Below are positions 49,403-61,264 of a stretch of 64,000 bases of DNA, one piece after another; positions within the stretch are counted from its first letter, which is position 1, and each line of letters starts with the position of its first letter. Position numbers and translations under genes: made by a program. The notes beneath the pieces are model-generated. The model was given only the letters and a program-made list of their open reading frames with translations, searched no databases and was not told the DNA's origin. Source of the stretch: Lentinus brumalis (taxonomy: Eukaryota > Basidiomycota > Agaricomycetes > Polyporales > Polyporaceae); the NCBI GenBank assembly GCA_001792895.1, contig MARA01000003.1, positions 124,001 to 188,000 on the forward strand, given 5' to 3'.

Positions 49403-50535
49403 ATGTCCCACGCACACCGTGTCTTCGCCAGGATATTGGAACGCGAGCAGCCCGGGGTCACATTGACTCAGGAGGGCTCCTCTCTTCGATCCGCTGACGG
49501 GAAGCTGTACTTCGCCAAGCTTGGGAGCCCAAGTGACAGGGACCAGTTCATCGGAGAGGCAGAGTCTCTCAAAGCCATGCACCTCGCTGCTCCCGGACTG
49601 GTGCCCAAGTTGCTCGATTGCGGAATAATCGACGAAGAGTCCAAAGAGCGAGATTCTGACGTCGGACGGCCCTTCTTCTTGTCGGAGTACAAGGACATTG
49701 GCTCCCTCTCCGCTACTGCCGCAAAGGTCCTTGGGAAACGGATTGCTACCGAGCTCCATGCGTACAAGAGTACGAAGGGCTTCGGTTTCCACGTTCCAAC
49801 GTACTGTGGAGCCACGCGGCAAGACAACGGGTGGTTTGAGACTTGGCCAGAGTGCTTCGACGCGCTGATCGGAGGACTTGTCGACAAACTCAAAGCACGT
49901 GGTGGCTACGAAAGTCTCTGCGAACAGGCTGGCGAGGTGAGGAAGCGGTGAGTGTGTACGTACGTTCGCCACGAGTTCTCATCTCACTAGTCAATGATCT
50001 ACATACGCAGGGTCATTCCCGAACTCCTCGGGCCTCTTGTCATCCAGCCTGTCCTCCTCCATGGTGACCTCTGGGTAGGCGATTACTCACAACGTAGCCA
50101 CACAAGATGTTGCTCACGGTAGTACCGCAGAGCGGCAACACCGGTATCGACAGGTTGACGCAAGAACCAGTAATATTTGACCCCTCGTCGTACTTCGGTC
50201 ACAACGAGGCGGAGTGAGTACCCTCTTTGGACTTCTGTGTTACTGTTAACGAGACCGGCATCCAGCCTTGCTATCGGTCGCATGTTCGGCGGCATCCCTG
50301 AATCATTCTATACCACATATCACGACTACCTACCCAAGTCCGAGCCTGAAGACCAGTACGGGCTCCGGCAAGAATTATACCAGCTGTATCATTACCTGAA
50401 CCATACCGTCTTGTTTGGCGTAAGTCCAGTCGCGTGGCTCCAGTGCCCATCTCTCAGCCCACACCGCAGGGAGCGTATGCTAGTAGTGCTCGATCGAAGA
50501 TGGATAAGCTGCTCTCAGCAGTCAGGTCGGGATAG
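49403..50535 (+). CDS. fructosamine/ketosamine-3-kinase
   Basis: Five exons: 49403-49947, 50011-50074, 50131-50213, 50266-50419, 50470-50535; 303 residues, the usual family length. It phosphorylates sugar adducts on lysines so that they fall off, a protein-repair (deglycation) step in the cytosol. Family marks: GKLYFAKLGSPSDRDQFIGE (nucleotide-binding lysine), EAESLKAMH, PFFLSEYKDI, TYCGATRQDNGW and the catalytic LLHGDLWSGNTG, with DLW and SGN on separate exons. FDPSSYFGHNEADLAIGRMFGG completes the active site and is also split by an intron. The final exon gives YASSARSKMDKLLSAVRSG. Confidence 0.92.
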
Positions 50536-50861
50536 TCGTACTGCCCGTGCTCTGCCAGTCGGATTGGCTCGGTCGCCGAATTCGCAGCCCCAACAGTACC
50601 CATCCGGCCGGGGGAAAGCCACAAGGTCGCACTTTGTGCGGAAGAGAAGAGAGGAAATGCTGTAAGATTCCGACTGTGCGTTGTACACGAGAGACTGTAG
50701 CGCTATCACGAGACCCTGAAACAGGACAATTCTGACTGACACTGAACACCCAACCCTTTTCGCCTCAGGCGTTCTGGCAACCGCCTATGCAGAGACAAAG
50801 ATGTATCAGTGTCCAGCTGCAGGATGTGACACGGGGCGACTCACCATCTATGCAGACCCGC
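50536..50861. other. convergent intergenic region
   Basis: 3' ends of the kinase gene (+) and the GH7 gene (-). Nothing else seen. Confidence 0.4.
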
Positions 50862-52340
50862 TCAGTAGGTCGAGCCAATGGGGCCGAACTTGATGTTTGA
50901 GAACTGAACGGTGGCACCCGCGTTCTGGTTCTCGATTGTGGTAGGGGCACCCGAGGTGGTCGCGCAGGGGCCGCGAGAGACACCGGGGTTGGTGGCAGGG
51001 ACGTCAGTGGGGTAGTCGCTGTCGAGCCAGAGCATGTTGACATCATGGTCGTCCCAGATGGACATGACGAGGGCCATGCCCTTCTGGAAGGAGTTGCCCA
51101 TCTGGGCGAGACCGCCGAGGGACTCGAAGGTGTTGGTGTCGTTGAATGCCTGCTTCTGGGCGTTGCAGAACGCGTCGGTGACGGAGTCGAACGTCGCCAT
51201 GCCGGGGATGTTCGTCTTCGAGTTGGCGATGACCTTGCCGTTCTGGACGTAGAGGCGGCGGATCTCCGAGAGTGTGCCCGTGGTCTGGTTGTTGTTCGTC
51301 AGGAACTGGGTCACGACCGTGAACTTCTGGCGGGTGTCGACGGTGAGGCCAGGGCCGAGGAAGGTATGGTCGCCCATGCGCCACGAGTTGAAGTCGCAGC
51401 CGTCCTTGTCGCAGATACCCTCGTACCGCTCGTCACCGTCACCGCACTGGGTGCCCGAGCAGCGGGTCTGGCCGTTGACGGAGCAGACGTGGGGCGTGAA
51501 CGCAGCACCGTTCTGGTTCGCCTCCCAGATGTCCATCTCGTTACAGCAAGTACCGAACTGGCCGGAGCCTGCGTTCGGGTCGCTGGGGGAGCCCGTCCAG
51601 CCCTCGATGTTGGCCTAGGGAACAGGGTATGAGCTGCTGTACGAGATGAGATTGGCAAAGGACTGCATACCTGGCCGTTGATGAACTTGATGTCGTGTGG
51701 GCACTGAGTGTCGCAGTATCCGGTACCGTACTTGGAGCCAGCGACGTTGTTCGGGAAGCGGGACTTGCCACCGTCGGCGTCCATCTCGACGAAGTAGAGC
51801 GCGCCGTTGAGACCGCAGGGGAGGTTGGACATGTCGACGTCAAACGTGAACTCCTGGTTCTTGAGGTTGAACAGCTCGTAGGTGGTGTCATCCTGGGAGA
51901 GGAGGTAGACACGCGACCCGATGTTCTTCTGTTGGCTCTGCGTCACGAACTTGAGAGTGAGCGCGTTTCCGCTCGTTGTGATACCGTAGGTGCCTGTGCA
52001 GCGGTCAGGGAACTGCAAGATGCGGTTAGGATCGGTGAGAGTATGTACCAGCATAGTCAGCACCATCGACGGCGCAGTTCTTCGCACAGGTGTCGGGGTC
52101 AGGGCACAGCGACGCGTCCCAGGTGTTGCCGGTGTAGCAGTTGGTGTAACCGCTCGTGGAGTGAAGCCAACGCCAGTTCGCGTCGAGCACGACGGAGCGC
52201 TGCTGCGTCTGACAGTTGTTGTGAGACGTGCACTGCTGGACGCTCAGGCGGGGGTGGTTCTCCGCTGTGTTCGTGCCGACCTGCTGACCATAGGCCGCCG
52301 CAGCAAAGGAGAATGCGAGGAGAGCAACTGCGGGGAACAT
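50862..52340 (-). CDS. secreted GH7 cellobiohydrolase, no cellulose-binding module
   Basis: Three exons: 52340-52049, 51993-51671, 51614-50862; 455 residues. It is a reducing-end cellobiohydrolase of family GH7 that attacks crystalline cellulose. A signal peptide ([18 protein letters not shown], cleavage probably before QQVGT) leads into [24 protein letters not shown], with an N-terminal Gln-type mature end. [18 protein letters not shown] and the catalytic [11 protein letters not shown] (nucleophile Glu, middle Asp, acid/base Glu) are intact. [20 protein letters not shown] forms the tunnel region. The protein ends at [15 protein letters not shown], with no linker or CBM1. Many cysteines indicate disulfides. 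A TATATAA box on the minus strand (52417-52423) lies about 80 bases upstream. Confidence 0.96.
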
Positions 52341-54429
52341 TGCGGTGCGAGGAGTCGATGCGCTTGTCGAGGGGTGACTGTGAGCTCGATGCTGTTTGTC
52401 GACAATCCATGGTAGCTTATATACTCTCCAGACGCATCGTCGTACCTGACAGCGTCCGCCAGCTCGACAGGGACGCGTACCTTGTCGTCCCGAAATCATA
52501 CAGCGGGGCAGTCAACCATGCCAGTCCATCGTGTCGTCGAAGGCGTTGTAACAGACAGCAGACTGCGATGCCGAAGTCTGTCCGTGTGTATTAGTGGAGA
52601 AGCATGGCTTCCTCTGCCTTCTCCCGGTGCAGGACTGGGCTGCTGATGTTCAAGGTAACCGAGGAGCTACCGAAAATTAACGCACTCACAGGTCTCGAGG
52701 TTAATGCGATATTTTTAAACAGAGTTTCGTTGCATAGATGGGGAGAAGCGTATGGACGGGAAGCGCGGTCGTTGTATCCGACGACTATCCGTTCCGGGTC
52801 ATTGTGGCCGGCATGCATATGCTTCTCAGAATCTCCGCAGGACTACAAACATCGTAAGAGGACCGTCTAAAATGTACGATAGATGCCAAGGCCAAGAGAA
52901 AGCGTTTGTCGTCTCGGGCGAACCTAGGACAAGAGTGGTGGGGATCTCGCCTCGAACACCCATGTGACACGGTCCGGAGGAGGCAAGTCTTGTGGTTGTG
53001 GCAGCTGCGCGGTAGAGAGGATTGCTCCCGCAGCTACAAAGAATTCGAATGACGCAAACAGTAGCTGCATAAGCGGTGGTAGATGACGATGAGTAGGTGC
53101 ACTAGGAGACAGAGGTACGTACGCAGACAAGCCTGCACAATGCTGCGAGTCTTGGAAGATGGCCGTCCGTGAAGGCCAACCTGACTGCAACAAAGCCGAC
53201 GTCAACGCTTCAACAGTGTTTGCGAAAGATTCTACCGAGGACCATCCGCTTCGAGGATGGACAGGCGCACCCATCCTCGGCGCGGTGATTTCGCAGCAAT
53301 TTACTTATCGGCTCTTCGGTTGGGGGTTATGCTACAGCCCGGCTCCGGCGGGAAGAGCTATGCCACTCGTCTGTTCGAGGTCAACCTCTCGACGGACTCG
53401 AATTCCCCCTCTTCTCCTCTGCCGTCGCAGCAGGTTACCAAGAGTCCAACTTCGTCACTCGTCAAGTACAGTAGTTCGGCAGCAACGATGGCAAGCGCAG
53501 AGACACGACTTCCTCGGGTCTTCGATTCTACTAGGTGGCAGCAGCAGTAATCACACCAACTGATGCGACTACCGACTACATGAATTCGGCAGGAGGATGC
53601 TCACCTGCAGTGCAGCAGGTCGGCAACCTGAGTATGTAGATGGCTTCCGCTCCTCTCAATCGCAGCGGGATCTCGCCAACAACGATGCTGGCTTCCGGAG
53701 CCCTCGTCTCGAGGGACCGGAGTCGCCACCGCCCAACGCTCGGAGCGGACCGAGCTGAGCTGAGTGGAGCAGAGAAACGAGGTTCAAGCGAGGTTCAATG
53801 GAGATCTTGATGGTGCGCCCGTCGGTAGCCGTTAGTGTGGCAGAGACAGAACCGTAGGTATGGGACCTGCGTACCAATGCTTCCCTCGACATCTCACCGA
53901 CAGCCCTCCAAGATGCATATGGTGGCCGTACGTTGTAACCCTGTGGAAGGAGAATGAAGCAGCAGGGAGCCACATAGACGCCATGTAGATGACCGTTTGA
54001 ACTGTCATGCCTTCATGTTGCAATCAGGAGATGTAATACAGCAAGCGTGGGCGACACAGTGGCCATCGAGCCGCAGCAGCACGCTCAGGAGAGGCTGCGT
54101 CGAGAAGAGTCATCAACCGTGTTCGGAGGCATCGGGCGCTCCGAGCGAACACGGGCGCTTCGCCGAGAGGCGGGGCGCTTAGCATGTTGGTCAGCGTGGG
54201 ACGCGTCGAGAGCAAGCTGTAGCGTCCTTGCTCGCCACCCTCCACGTCCTCCTGGGCCCTCCTGTCCGAAGTACAGCTAGTATCGCTGGGCACACTTGCA
54301 TCTAAGAGCTACTGACTGCTGCCTCGCCTTGCTGCTCTCGGACTCGCCTCGCCTGTGTATTTCTATCCGCTTTTCTGTCCTGAGTCCACAACCACCACTC
54401 CTTGACTTTTGCCCCTCCTACTTTGCAAA
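52341..54429. other. 2.1 kb region without a recognised gene
   Basis: Lies between the GH7 and RPB2 starts (divergent). It includes the GH7 TATA box (52417-52423) and presumably the RPB2 promoter. Open frames up to 134 codons (+ 53159-53563; - 52924-53274) show neither a domain nor splice structure. No repeat family or RNA gene was recognised. Confidence 0.45.
52417..52423 (-). promoter_or_regulatory. TATA box of the GH7 gene
   Basis: TATATAA on the minus strand, 77 bases upstream of the ATG, the expected spacing for a strongly regulated cellulase gene. Confidence 0.55.
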
Positions 54430-57400
54430 ATGAGCCAAGGTTGGTTGCAAATAATCGTCGGTGACGTTCTATGTCTTAACTGTTTCCCCAGATCTCGAGA
54501 CTTCCCAAGCGAACTACTACGACGATGGGTACGGGATGGAGGGCGAAGGAGAGGACGAATACGAGGAGATTACCCAGGAAGACTGCTGGACGGTCATCTC
54601 CAGCTTCTTTGACCAGAAGGGTCTGGTCAGACAACAGCTGGACTCGTTCGACGAGTTTGTCCAGAACACCATGCAGGAGTTAGTCGACGAGAACGCCGAC
54701 CTCATCCTCGACCAAGCGGACCAACATACGGGCCACGAAGCAGACGTGACCCGTCGCTTCGAGATCAAGTTTGGACAAATCTATCTCTCGCGCCCAACGG
54801 TCACGGAGGCGGACGGTTCCGTCGTTCCTGTCTTCCCTCAGGAAGCTCGTCTCCGTAACCTCACGTACTCCGCGCCACTCTACATCGAGATGAAGAAACG
54901 CGTGTTGGTGGGTCGGGAAGACCCTGACAGCGCTACTGGCGATATGTTGTGGGAGACGGAGCAGGACGATTCTCCTGAGGATGTGAGGAAGGTCTGGATT
55001 GGGAAGGTACGTCCATTGACCCTGCGCACAGAGGTCATCCTTCATGCGTCTGTCAGGTCCCAATTATGCTCCGGTCTACCTACTGTATCCTCCACGGTTT
55101 GGGAGACCAAGAGCTGTTCGACCTGAACGAGTGTCCGTACGACTCCGGAGGATACTTCATCATCAATGGTTCAGAGAAGGTCCTTATTGCTCAGGAGCGT
55201 ATGGCTACCAACCACGTCTATGTGTTCGCCAAGGCCCAGCCTTCTCCCATCAGCTTTCTCGCGGAGATTCGCAGTGCGGTCGAGAAAGGTGGGAAGACCA
55301 TCAGTCAGTTCCAAGTCAAGCTCTATCATCGCAGTCAAGAGCGTTCGGTATGTGTTGACATGCACAGAGACCTCCCTTTCATTTGTTCACGTACCCGTAC
55401 TGTAGTTGGGCAATGTGATGAAGGCAACCATCCCGTATATCAAGGTCGACATCCCAATCTGGGTCGTCTTCCGTGCCCTAGGTGTCATCTCTGATCGCGA
55501 CATCCTGGAGCATATTTGCTACGACATGCAAGACAACCAGATGCTCGAGATGCTCAAGCCGTGTATTGACGAAGGTTTCGTCATCCAAGATCGCGAGGTT
55601 TGTCACTTCTCCCGCATTCTCATCGGTTTTACTCACAGTGTGTATACAGATAGCCCTTGACTACATTGGCAACCGTGGGACGACGACTGGTTTGAACCGC
55701 GAGCGGCGTCTTCGCTATGCGCAGGAAATCCTCCAGAAGGAGATGCTCCCGCACGTCTCCATGGCCGAAGGATCGGAATCGAAGAAGGCTTATTTCTTTG
55801 GTTACATGATTCACCGTCTACTCCTCGCTGCACTTGAGCGTCGAGACCTTGATGATCGTGATCACTTCGGGAAAAAGCGGCTGGATCTCGCTGGCCCTCT
55901 CCTTGCCAACCTTTTCCGCATGCTCTTCCGCAAGCTCACCAAGGACGTGTACCGGTACCTTCAGAAGGTCAGTATGTGCTGACAATCATCATAGACCACT
56001 TCTGACATGCATAACACCAGTGTGTTGAGACGCATAAGGAGTTCAATTTGTCGTTAGCGGTCAAACACAACACGATCACCAACGGCCTGAAGTACTCGCT
56101 GGCTACTGGAAATTGGGGAGACCAGAAGAAGTCGATGTCCTCGAAGGCGGGCGTATCGCAGGTACTGAACAGGTACACCTATGCGTCGACGCTGTCCCAC
56201 CTGCGCCGCTGCAATACCCCACTTGGTCGTGAAGGCAAGATTGCGAAGCCTCGTCAGCTGCACAATACCCATTGGGGGATGGTGTGCCCTGCAGAGACGC
56301 CAGAAGGACAGGCTTGCGGTCTCGTCAAGAACTTGTCACTCATGTCATGTATCTCCGTCGGCACCCTATCGGCACCCGTCATCGAGTTCTTGGAGGAGTG
56401 GGGTCTGGAGTCGCTCGAGGAGAACGCTCACGCGTCGACGCCTTGCACGAAGGTCTTCGTCAATGGTGTTTGGATGGGTGTCCACCGGGATCCCGTCAGC
56501 CTTGTCAGGACTCTTCGGAAGCTGCGTCGAAAGGACGACATCAACTGCGAGGTGTCTGTCGTCCGTGACATCCGTGAGCGCGAGCTCCGTCTGTACACCG
56601 ATGCCGGCCGTGTATGCCGACCTCTGTTCATCGTGGAGAACCAGCAGCTCCTCCTGCAAAAGCGGCACATCGAGAATCTGGTGCGCGGGAAGGATGATCC
56701 GGACTTCGCATATAACTGGGACAACCTCATCAAGGAGGGTGTTATTGAGTTGTTGGATGCCGAAGAAGAGGAGACGGTGATGATCTGCATGACTCCGGAG
56801 GATTTGGAGAACTCGAGGTTACAGGCTCAAGGCATCGATCCACACGCAGAAGACGAGCACGATGACCCCTCTGCTCGCCTCAAAGCACCTACCTCAGCTC
56901 ACACTTGGACACATTGCGAGATTCACCCGAGTATGATTTTGGGCGTTTGTGCGAGTATCATTCCGTTCCCTGATCACAACCAGGTATGTACCAGCAACTA
57001 TCTTCGTGTTGCGCAATCCTAATACTCGCACAGTCGCCGCGTAACACCTACCAGTCGGCCATGGGCAAACAAGCGATGGGTATCTACCTCACCAACTTCT
57101 TGGTTCGCATGGACACGATGGCGAACATCCTATACTATCCCCAGAAGCCGCTCGCTACCACGCGCTCCATGGAGTATTTGCGGTTCCGGGAGTTGCCTGC
57201 TGGCCAGAACGCCATTGTGGCGATTCTGTGCTATAGCGGCTACAACCAGGAAGATTCCGTCATCATGAACCAGAGCTCCATTGACCGTGGCTTGTTCCGC
57301 AGTATCTACTACCGGAGTTACATGGACCTCGAGAAGAAGAGCGGTGTGCAACAGCTGGAGGAGTTCGAGAAGCCCACCCGCGACACGACGCTTCGCATGA

Positions 57401-58593
57401 AGCACGGCACCTACGACAAACTCGAGGACGACGGTCTCATCGCTCCTGGTACCAACGTGAACGGCGAGGACATCATCATTGGCAAGACCGCCCCCATTCC
57501 ACCAGACAGCGAAGAGCTCGGGCAGCGGACAAGAACGCACACCAAGCGCGATGTATCTACGCCACTCAAGAGCACGGAGCAGGGTATCGTGGACCAGGTG
57601 CTCATCACGACGAACGCCGAGGGTCAGAAGTTTGTCAAGATTCGTGTCCGGTCAACCCGTATCCCGCAGATCGGCGACAAGTTTGCGTCGCGTCACGGTC
57701 AGAAGGGTACAATCGGTATTACTTACCGTCAGGAGGACATGCCCTTCACGGCCGAAGGTATCACCCCAGACATCATCATCAACCCCCATGCCATCCCCTC
57801 CCGTATGACAATCGGTCACTTGGTCGAGTGTCTGCTATCCAAGCTCGCGACGCTCATCGGAAACGAAGGCGATGCGACTCCCTTCACCGACCTCACGGTC
57901 GAGTCCGTCTCCAACTTCCTGCGTTCGAAAGGCTACCAGTCGCGAGGACTGGAGGTCATGTACCACGGTCACACCGGTCGCAAGCTGCAAGCGCAGGTAT
58001 ACCTTGGACCCACGTACTACCAGCGTCTCAAGCACATGGTGGACGACAAGATCCACTCGCGTGCAAGAGGACCGGTGCAGATTCTTACCCGCCAGCCTGT
58101 CGAAGGTCGTTCGCGTGACGGTGGTCTGCGGTTCGGAGAGATGGAACGTGATTGTATGATCTCGCACGGTGTGGCGGCGTTTTTGAAGGAGCGCCTGTTT
58201 GAGGCTAGTGATGCCTACCGACTGCACGTCTGCGATATGTACGTTTCTTTGTCTCACGTCTCTAGTTCAGATTCGCTGACAGCCTCATCACGACAGTTGC
58301 GGTCTCACCGCTATCGCGAACCTCGTAAGTATCCACTTTCGTCTGCCTGTCGGGAGAGTGATATTGACTCATCCCCTCGCAGAAAAAGCAAACATTCGAG
58401 TGCCGCGGCTGCAGAAATAAGACTGCATGTTCACAGATCTACATTCCTTATGCGGCCAAGTTGCTGTTCCAGGTAAGTACGGCTGTGGCGGTCCGTATCG
58501 CGGAACGATGCTCACAGCATGTCGTAGGAATTGCAAAGTATGAACATTGCAGCGCGCCTGTACACAACTTCGACGGGTCGTATCCGGGATTAA
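54430..58593 (+). CDS. RPB2: RNA polymerase II second largest subunit
   Basis: Ten exons: 54430-54439, 54492-55006, 55057-55347, 55406-55597, 55650-55967, 56021-56983, 57034-58238, 58297-58324, 58383-58472, 58528-58593; 1225 residues, matching yeast Rpb2 (1224). It forms half of the Pol II active centre. Clear landmarks are [94 protein letters not shown] and [20 protein letters not shown] with GTIG. The C-terminal zinc-binding [14 protein letters not shown] precedes [19 protein letters not shown]. The first exon codes only MSQ plus one base, and intron 8 isolates a 28-base exon. RPB2 is used as a standard phylogenetic marker and is known near MAT-A. Confidence 0.97.
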
Positions 58594-58683
58594 TGCATGG
58601 ACTCTTCCTTTACCCTGCTCAGGATAGAGATGATATGCGTGTACTCTACATATGCCTTATTAGATACGGGTCCATAAGTGTAA

Positions 58684-61076
58684 CTAATCGTCCTTCATCA
58701 AGCCCTCTCGCTCATGCTCATCGCCGCCCTCGTGCCGCTCACCACGACGCTTCTTGAGAGCGTCATCATCATCGCCCTCTCCTTCTTCGTCTCCAATCTC
58801 GAAGACGACGGCGTCTTCGCCGACTCCGCGACCAACGAGGGTGGCAGCATCGTCCTCCGGGAAGCCTCTTGCTTCTGTTCGGTGCTCGAGGGCCTCCAGG
58901 TCGTAGTCCTCAGCATCCTCTTCGTCTTGAGCAAGCTCGTCAAACATCGCTAGCGTGAAGAAACTAGGTAAGCGATAGGTTGTGCTGAGGGGTGGGATAA
59001 ACCTATCTTCTGTTGTTGGGCGAAGGACGCCATAAGTAAGCAATTGCGACGAAGTCAACGAGGTAGAGGAGGGCAAGCCAGCCATCTAGCAACCACCACT
59101 GTGACTTCCATGACTTCGAGCCATAGTCTGTAGCGGCACATAAGGAATCCAACAGCAGTAATTGAGTCTTTGGCTTCACGCACCTTCTGCGAGACGGCCG
59201 GAGAACGTCATGGATGATACGACAAAGAATATGGCGATGACGACGACAGTCATGAGGAGGATCCTGTGTAGCCACATAAACATAGAAAGCTTGTAACGCT
59301 GTTTCCTCGCCGCGAGTTGAGCGATAGTTGCTGTGAAACCAAGTGTCAGCTGTCATTCCTTTGCGCAAACGTCAACGAGGACCTATTCACCGTTTAACGA
59401 GTATATGATCCAGAGCAGGAATCCGCTTAGAGTGAGCGCCAAAGGAATGACGAAGAGAAGGAGGATGAAAGCGGAGCTCGATTCAAGTTCAAGTTCGACG
59501 ATGCCAACAGCATACAGGACTGCGAGGGAGTGAGTGAACCGAGGTCGTAATCACGCACGGCGACCTGCAAACTGACCTCCGAAGACGAAGTGCGCGCCTG
59601 CCAAAAGCTGACACCTCAGCATTACCTTTCCAAGAGATTCTTTGACGACGCTCAATCCGAGCGATACGATCAGGAGGAGGAAGAAAGACAGAGCGTTCCG
59701 GCCAGCGTCGAGGATAGCCACTGCAGAGTAAGGTGTTACAGACATCTCCGACGTCGCGAGAGGAGACGTCCACTAACCGACAATGAGGAAAACGGTTGAC
59801 GCAGTACCCTCGCCGTGAGCGTTCAGGTACCGGTAGTATGCTGGGTGCGGCTTCTGTGAGTCCCAACCAAGAGGAGCGAGTGTTGACCGTACATACCCCA
59901 ATTCGCGAGCATCTCTATTATCAGGAAGCCAAGTAGACCGGAAAGGTAATACTGGAAAGTTGTGAGTTTTGTCCATGAATCGTCAATGCGTGACTGACCT
60001 GAATGGGGAGCAAGTCTTGCAGGTTCTGGTAACACAGCCATCCCCATGCAATAGCGAGTAGGGAGTAAATGAGGAACATCGAGAAGTAGAACTGTGACAT
60101 GACAATGAGTTTCGAAGCATGTCCGCGAATATATTCACGCATACATTGACTTTGGGATAGTCAGAGGCAGGCAGCTTGCCCTCAAAGGTGTTGTGAAAGA
60201 AGACTTTGCCGGTGTATGTCGGATGGTAGGGAACATCGGTGGGTGCTTGCCTGGCCGCGGTGGATGGCATAACAGTGATGGGGACAATGGCTGTAGCCGG
60301 GTCAGTGTTTACCACCTGCTTCCCTTGCAACTTACGCACCGACGCAGTAGTAACCTGTTTTGCGGACAATGTACTGAATAGGCTCCTCGTACCACAGAAT
60401 GCCTGTCGGGCTTGGGTTTAGCGCAGCGCCACTTTGCCTCGCTTGCAGCTCGGTATCCGCCGCCAAGGCGAAGTGTAGTTGGCGAATTCATCGTCAGGGA
60501 GTGTTGGGTTGCCTGCGGGGTTGTCCCAGAAGCCGTTGACAGAGACTTCCGAGCCATCCGAGTCGGTAGAGTTGCCCTGAGAGAAGCCCACCCGTGCTGA
60601 CCAGAAGCTGGTGTCGTTGATGGATTTGCCCTCGGGGAGGTCGATGATGAAGCGGCCGAGTTGCGAGCTGCTGCAGAAGCCGCTCTTCTGCGCGTTGGAC
60701 GTGCAGACATAGGTCTTCTGCTATGTAATGCGCGTTTAGGAGGTGTACTGCGGGAAGCCGGTGCACACTTACAGGCAACTCCCCGGACTTCGACGTGTCC
60801 TTGCCCAGGTAATCTACGTCCCCCCATTCATATATCACCGCGGCTAGCTGGCCCTGCGACCCAGCATCGAACGTCACTGTGGCGGATGAATCTGCTGCCC
60901 TTGCGCAACAAGGCGAGTATATGCGCACCATTGATATATGTATTCTTTCCTCCCCACATCCCAGAACATATCTGGCGGTCATAGTCGGTGTCGGCGATGG
61001 GAACCTCGTACGCCACGACACCGCACGCAGCGAGAAGAAAGGAAGAGAGCGGAAGCCATGACCATCTGCAGACCAT
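58684..61076 (-). CDS. PTM1: PTM1/GPR107-type 7TM protein, with one-base frameshift
   Basis: Twelve exons: 61076-60929, 60876-60773, 60720-60340, 60290-60145, 60091-59999, 59951-59897, 59840-59778, 59720-59577, 59519-59391, 59330-59184, 59127-59007, 58954-58684; about 600 residues. The lung-7TM family (yeast PTM1, human GPR107/108) works in Golgi/endosome traffic. It shows a signal peptide, a Cys-rich lumenal domain ([31 protein letters not shown]) and RKTGYYCVG. The membrane core follows: [46 protein letters not shown] and [11 protein letters not shown]; the tail is acidic. Exon 3 lacks one base near 60457 (TSPWRR must continue as DTELQARQ in the next frame). The last intron appears to be AT-AC. 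Confidence 0.88.
60454..60463 (-). other. single-base deletion in PTM1-like exon 3
   Basis: [13 protein letters not shown] is followed, one base out of frame, by [15 protein letters not shown] and [14 protein letters not shown]. No GT donor is available to hide the shift. One extra G in the CGGCGG/ATACC run would restore the frame and also make the exon 3 length agree with the next exon's phase. Confidence 0.75.
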
Positions 61077-61264
61077 GGCTGTCGGTGAGGTAAGGAGTGT
61101 GTTGACGGTTGTTGTCCGAGCCTGAGAGACGTGCAGCAGACGCGCAGTAGATCTGACGTCGCGCCTCCAAGCGGCCAAGCAAGCGCGCTCGCGCACTTCA
61201 CCGCTTCTGTCACCTGCGCAGTTCCTGTCGCTCCCGCTCTCCCTCAGCCTGCATTGTCGACAAC

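Noticed and set aside
53159..53563. 134-codon plus-strand frame between GH7 and RPB2
   Set aside because: No domain, no signal peptide and no supporting splice structure; the overlapping minus-strand frame is equally open.
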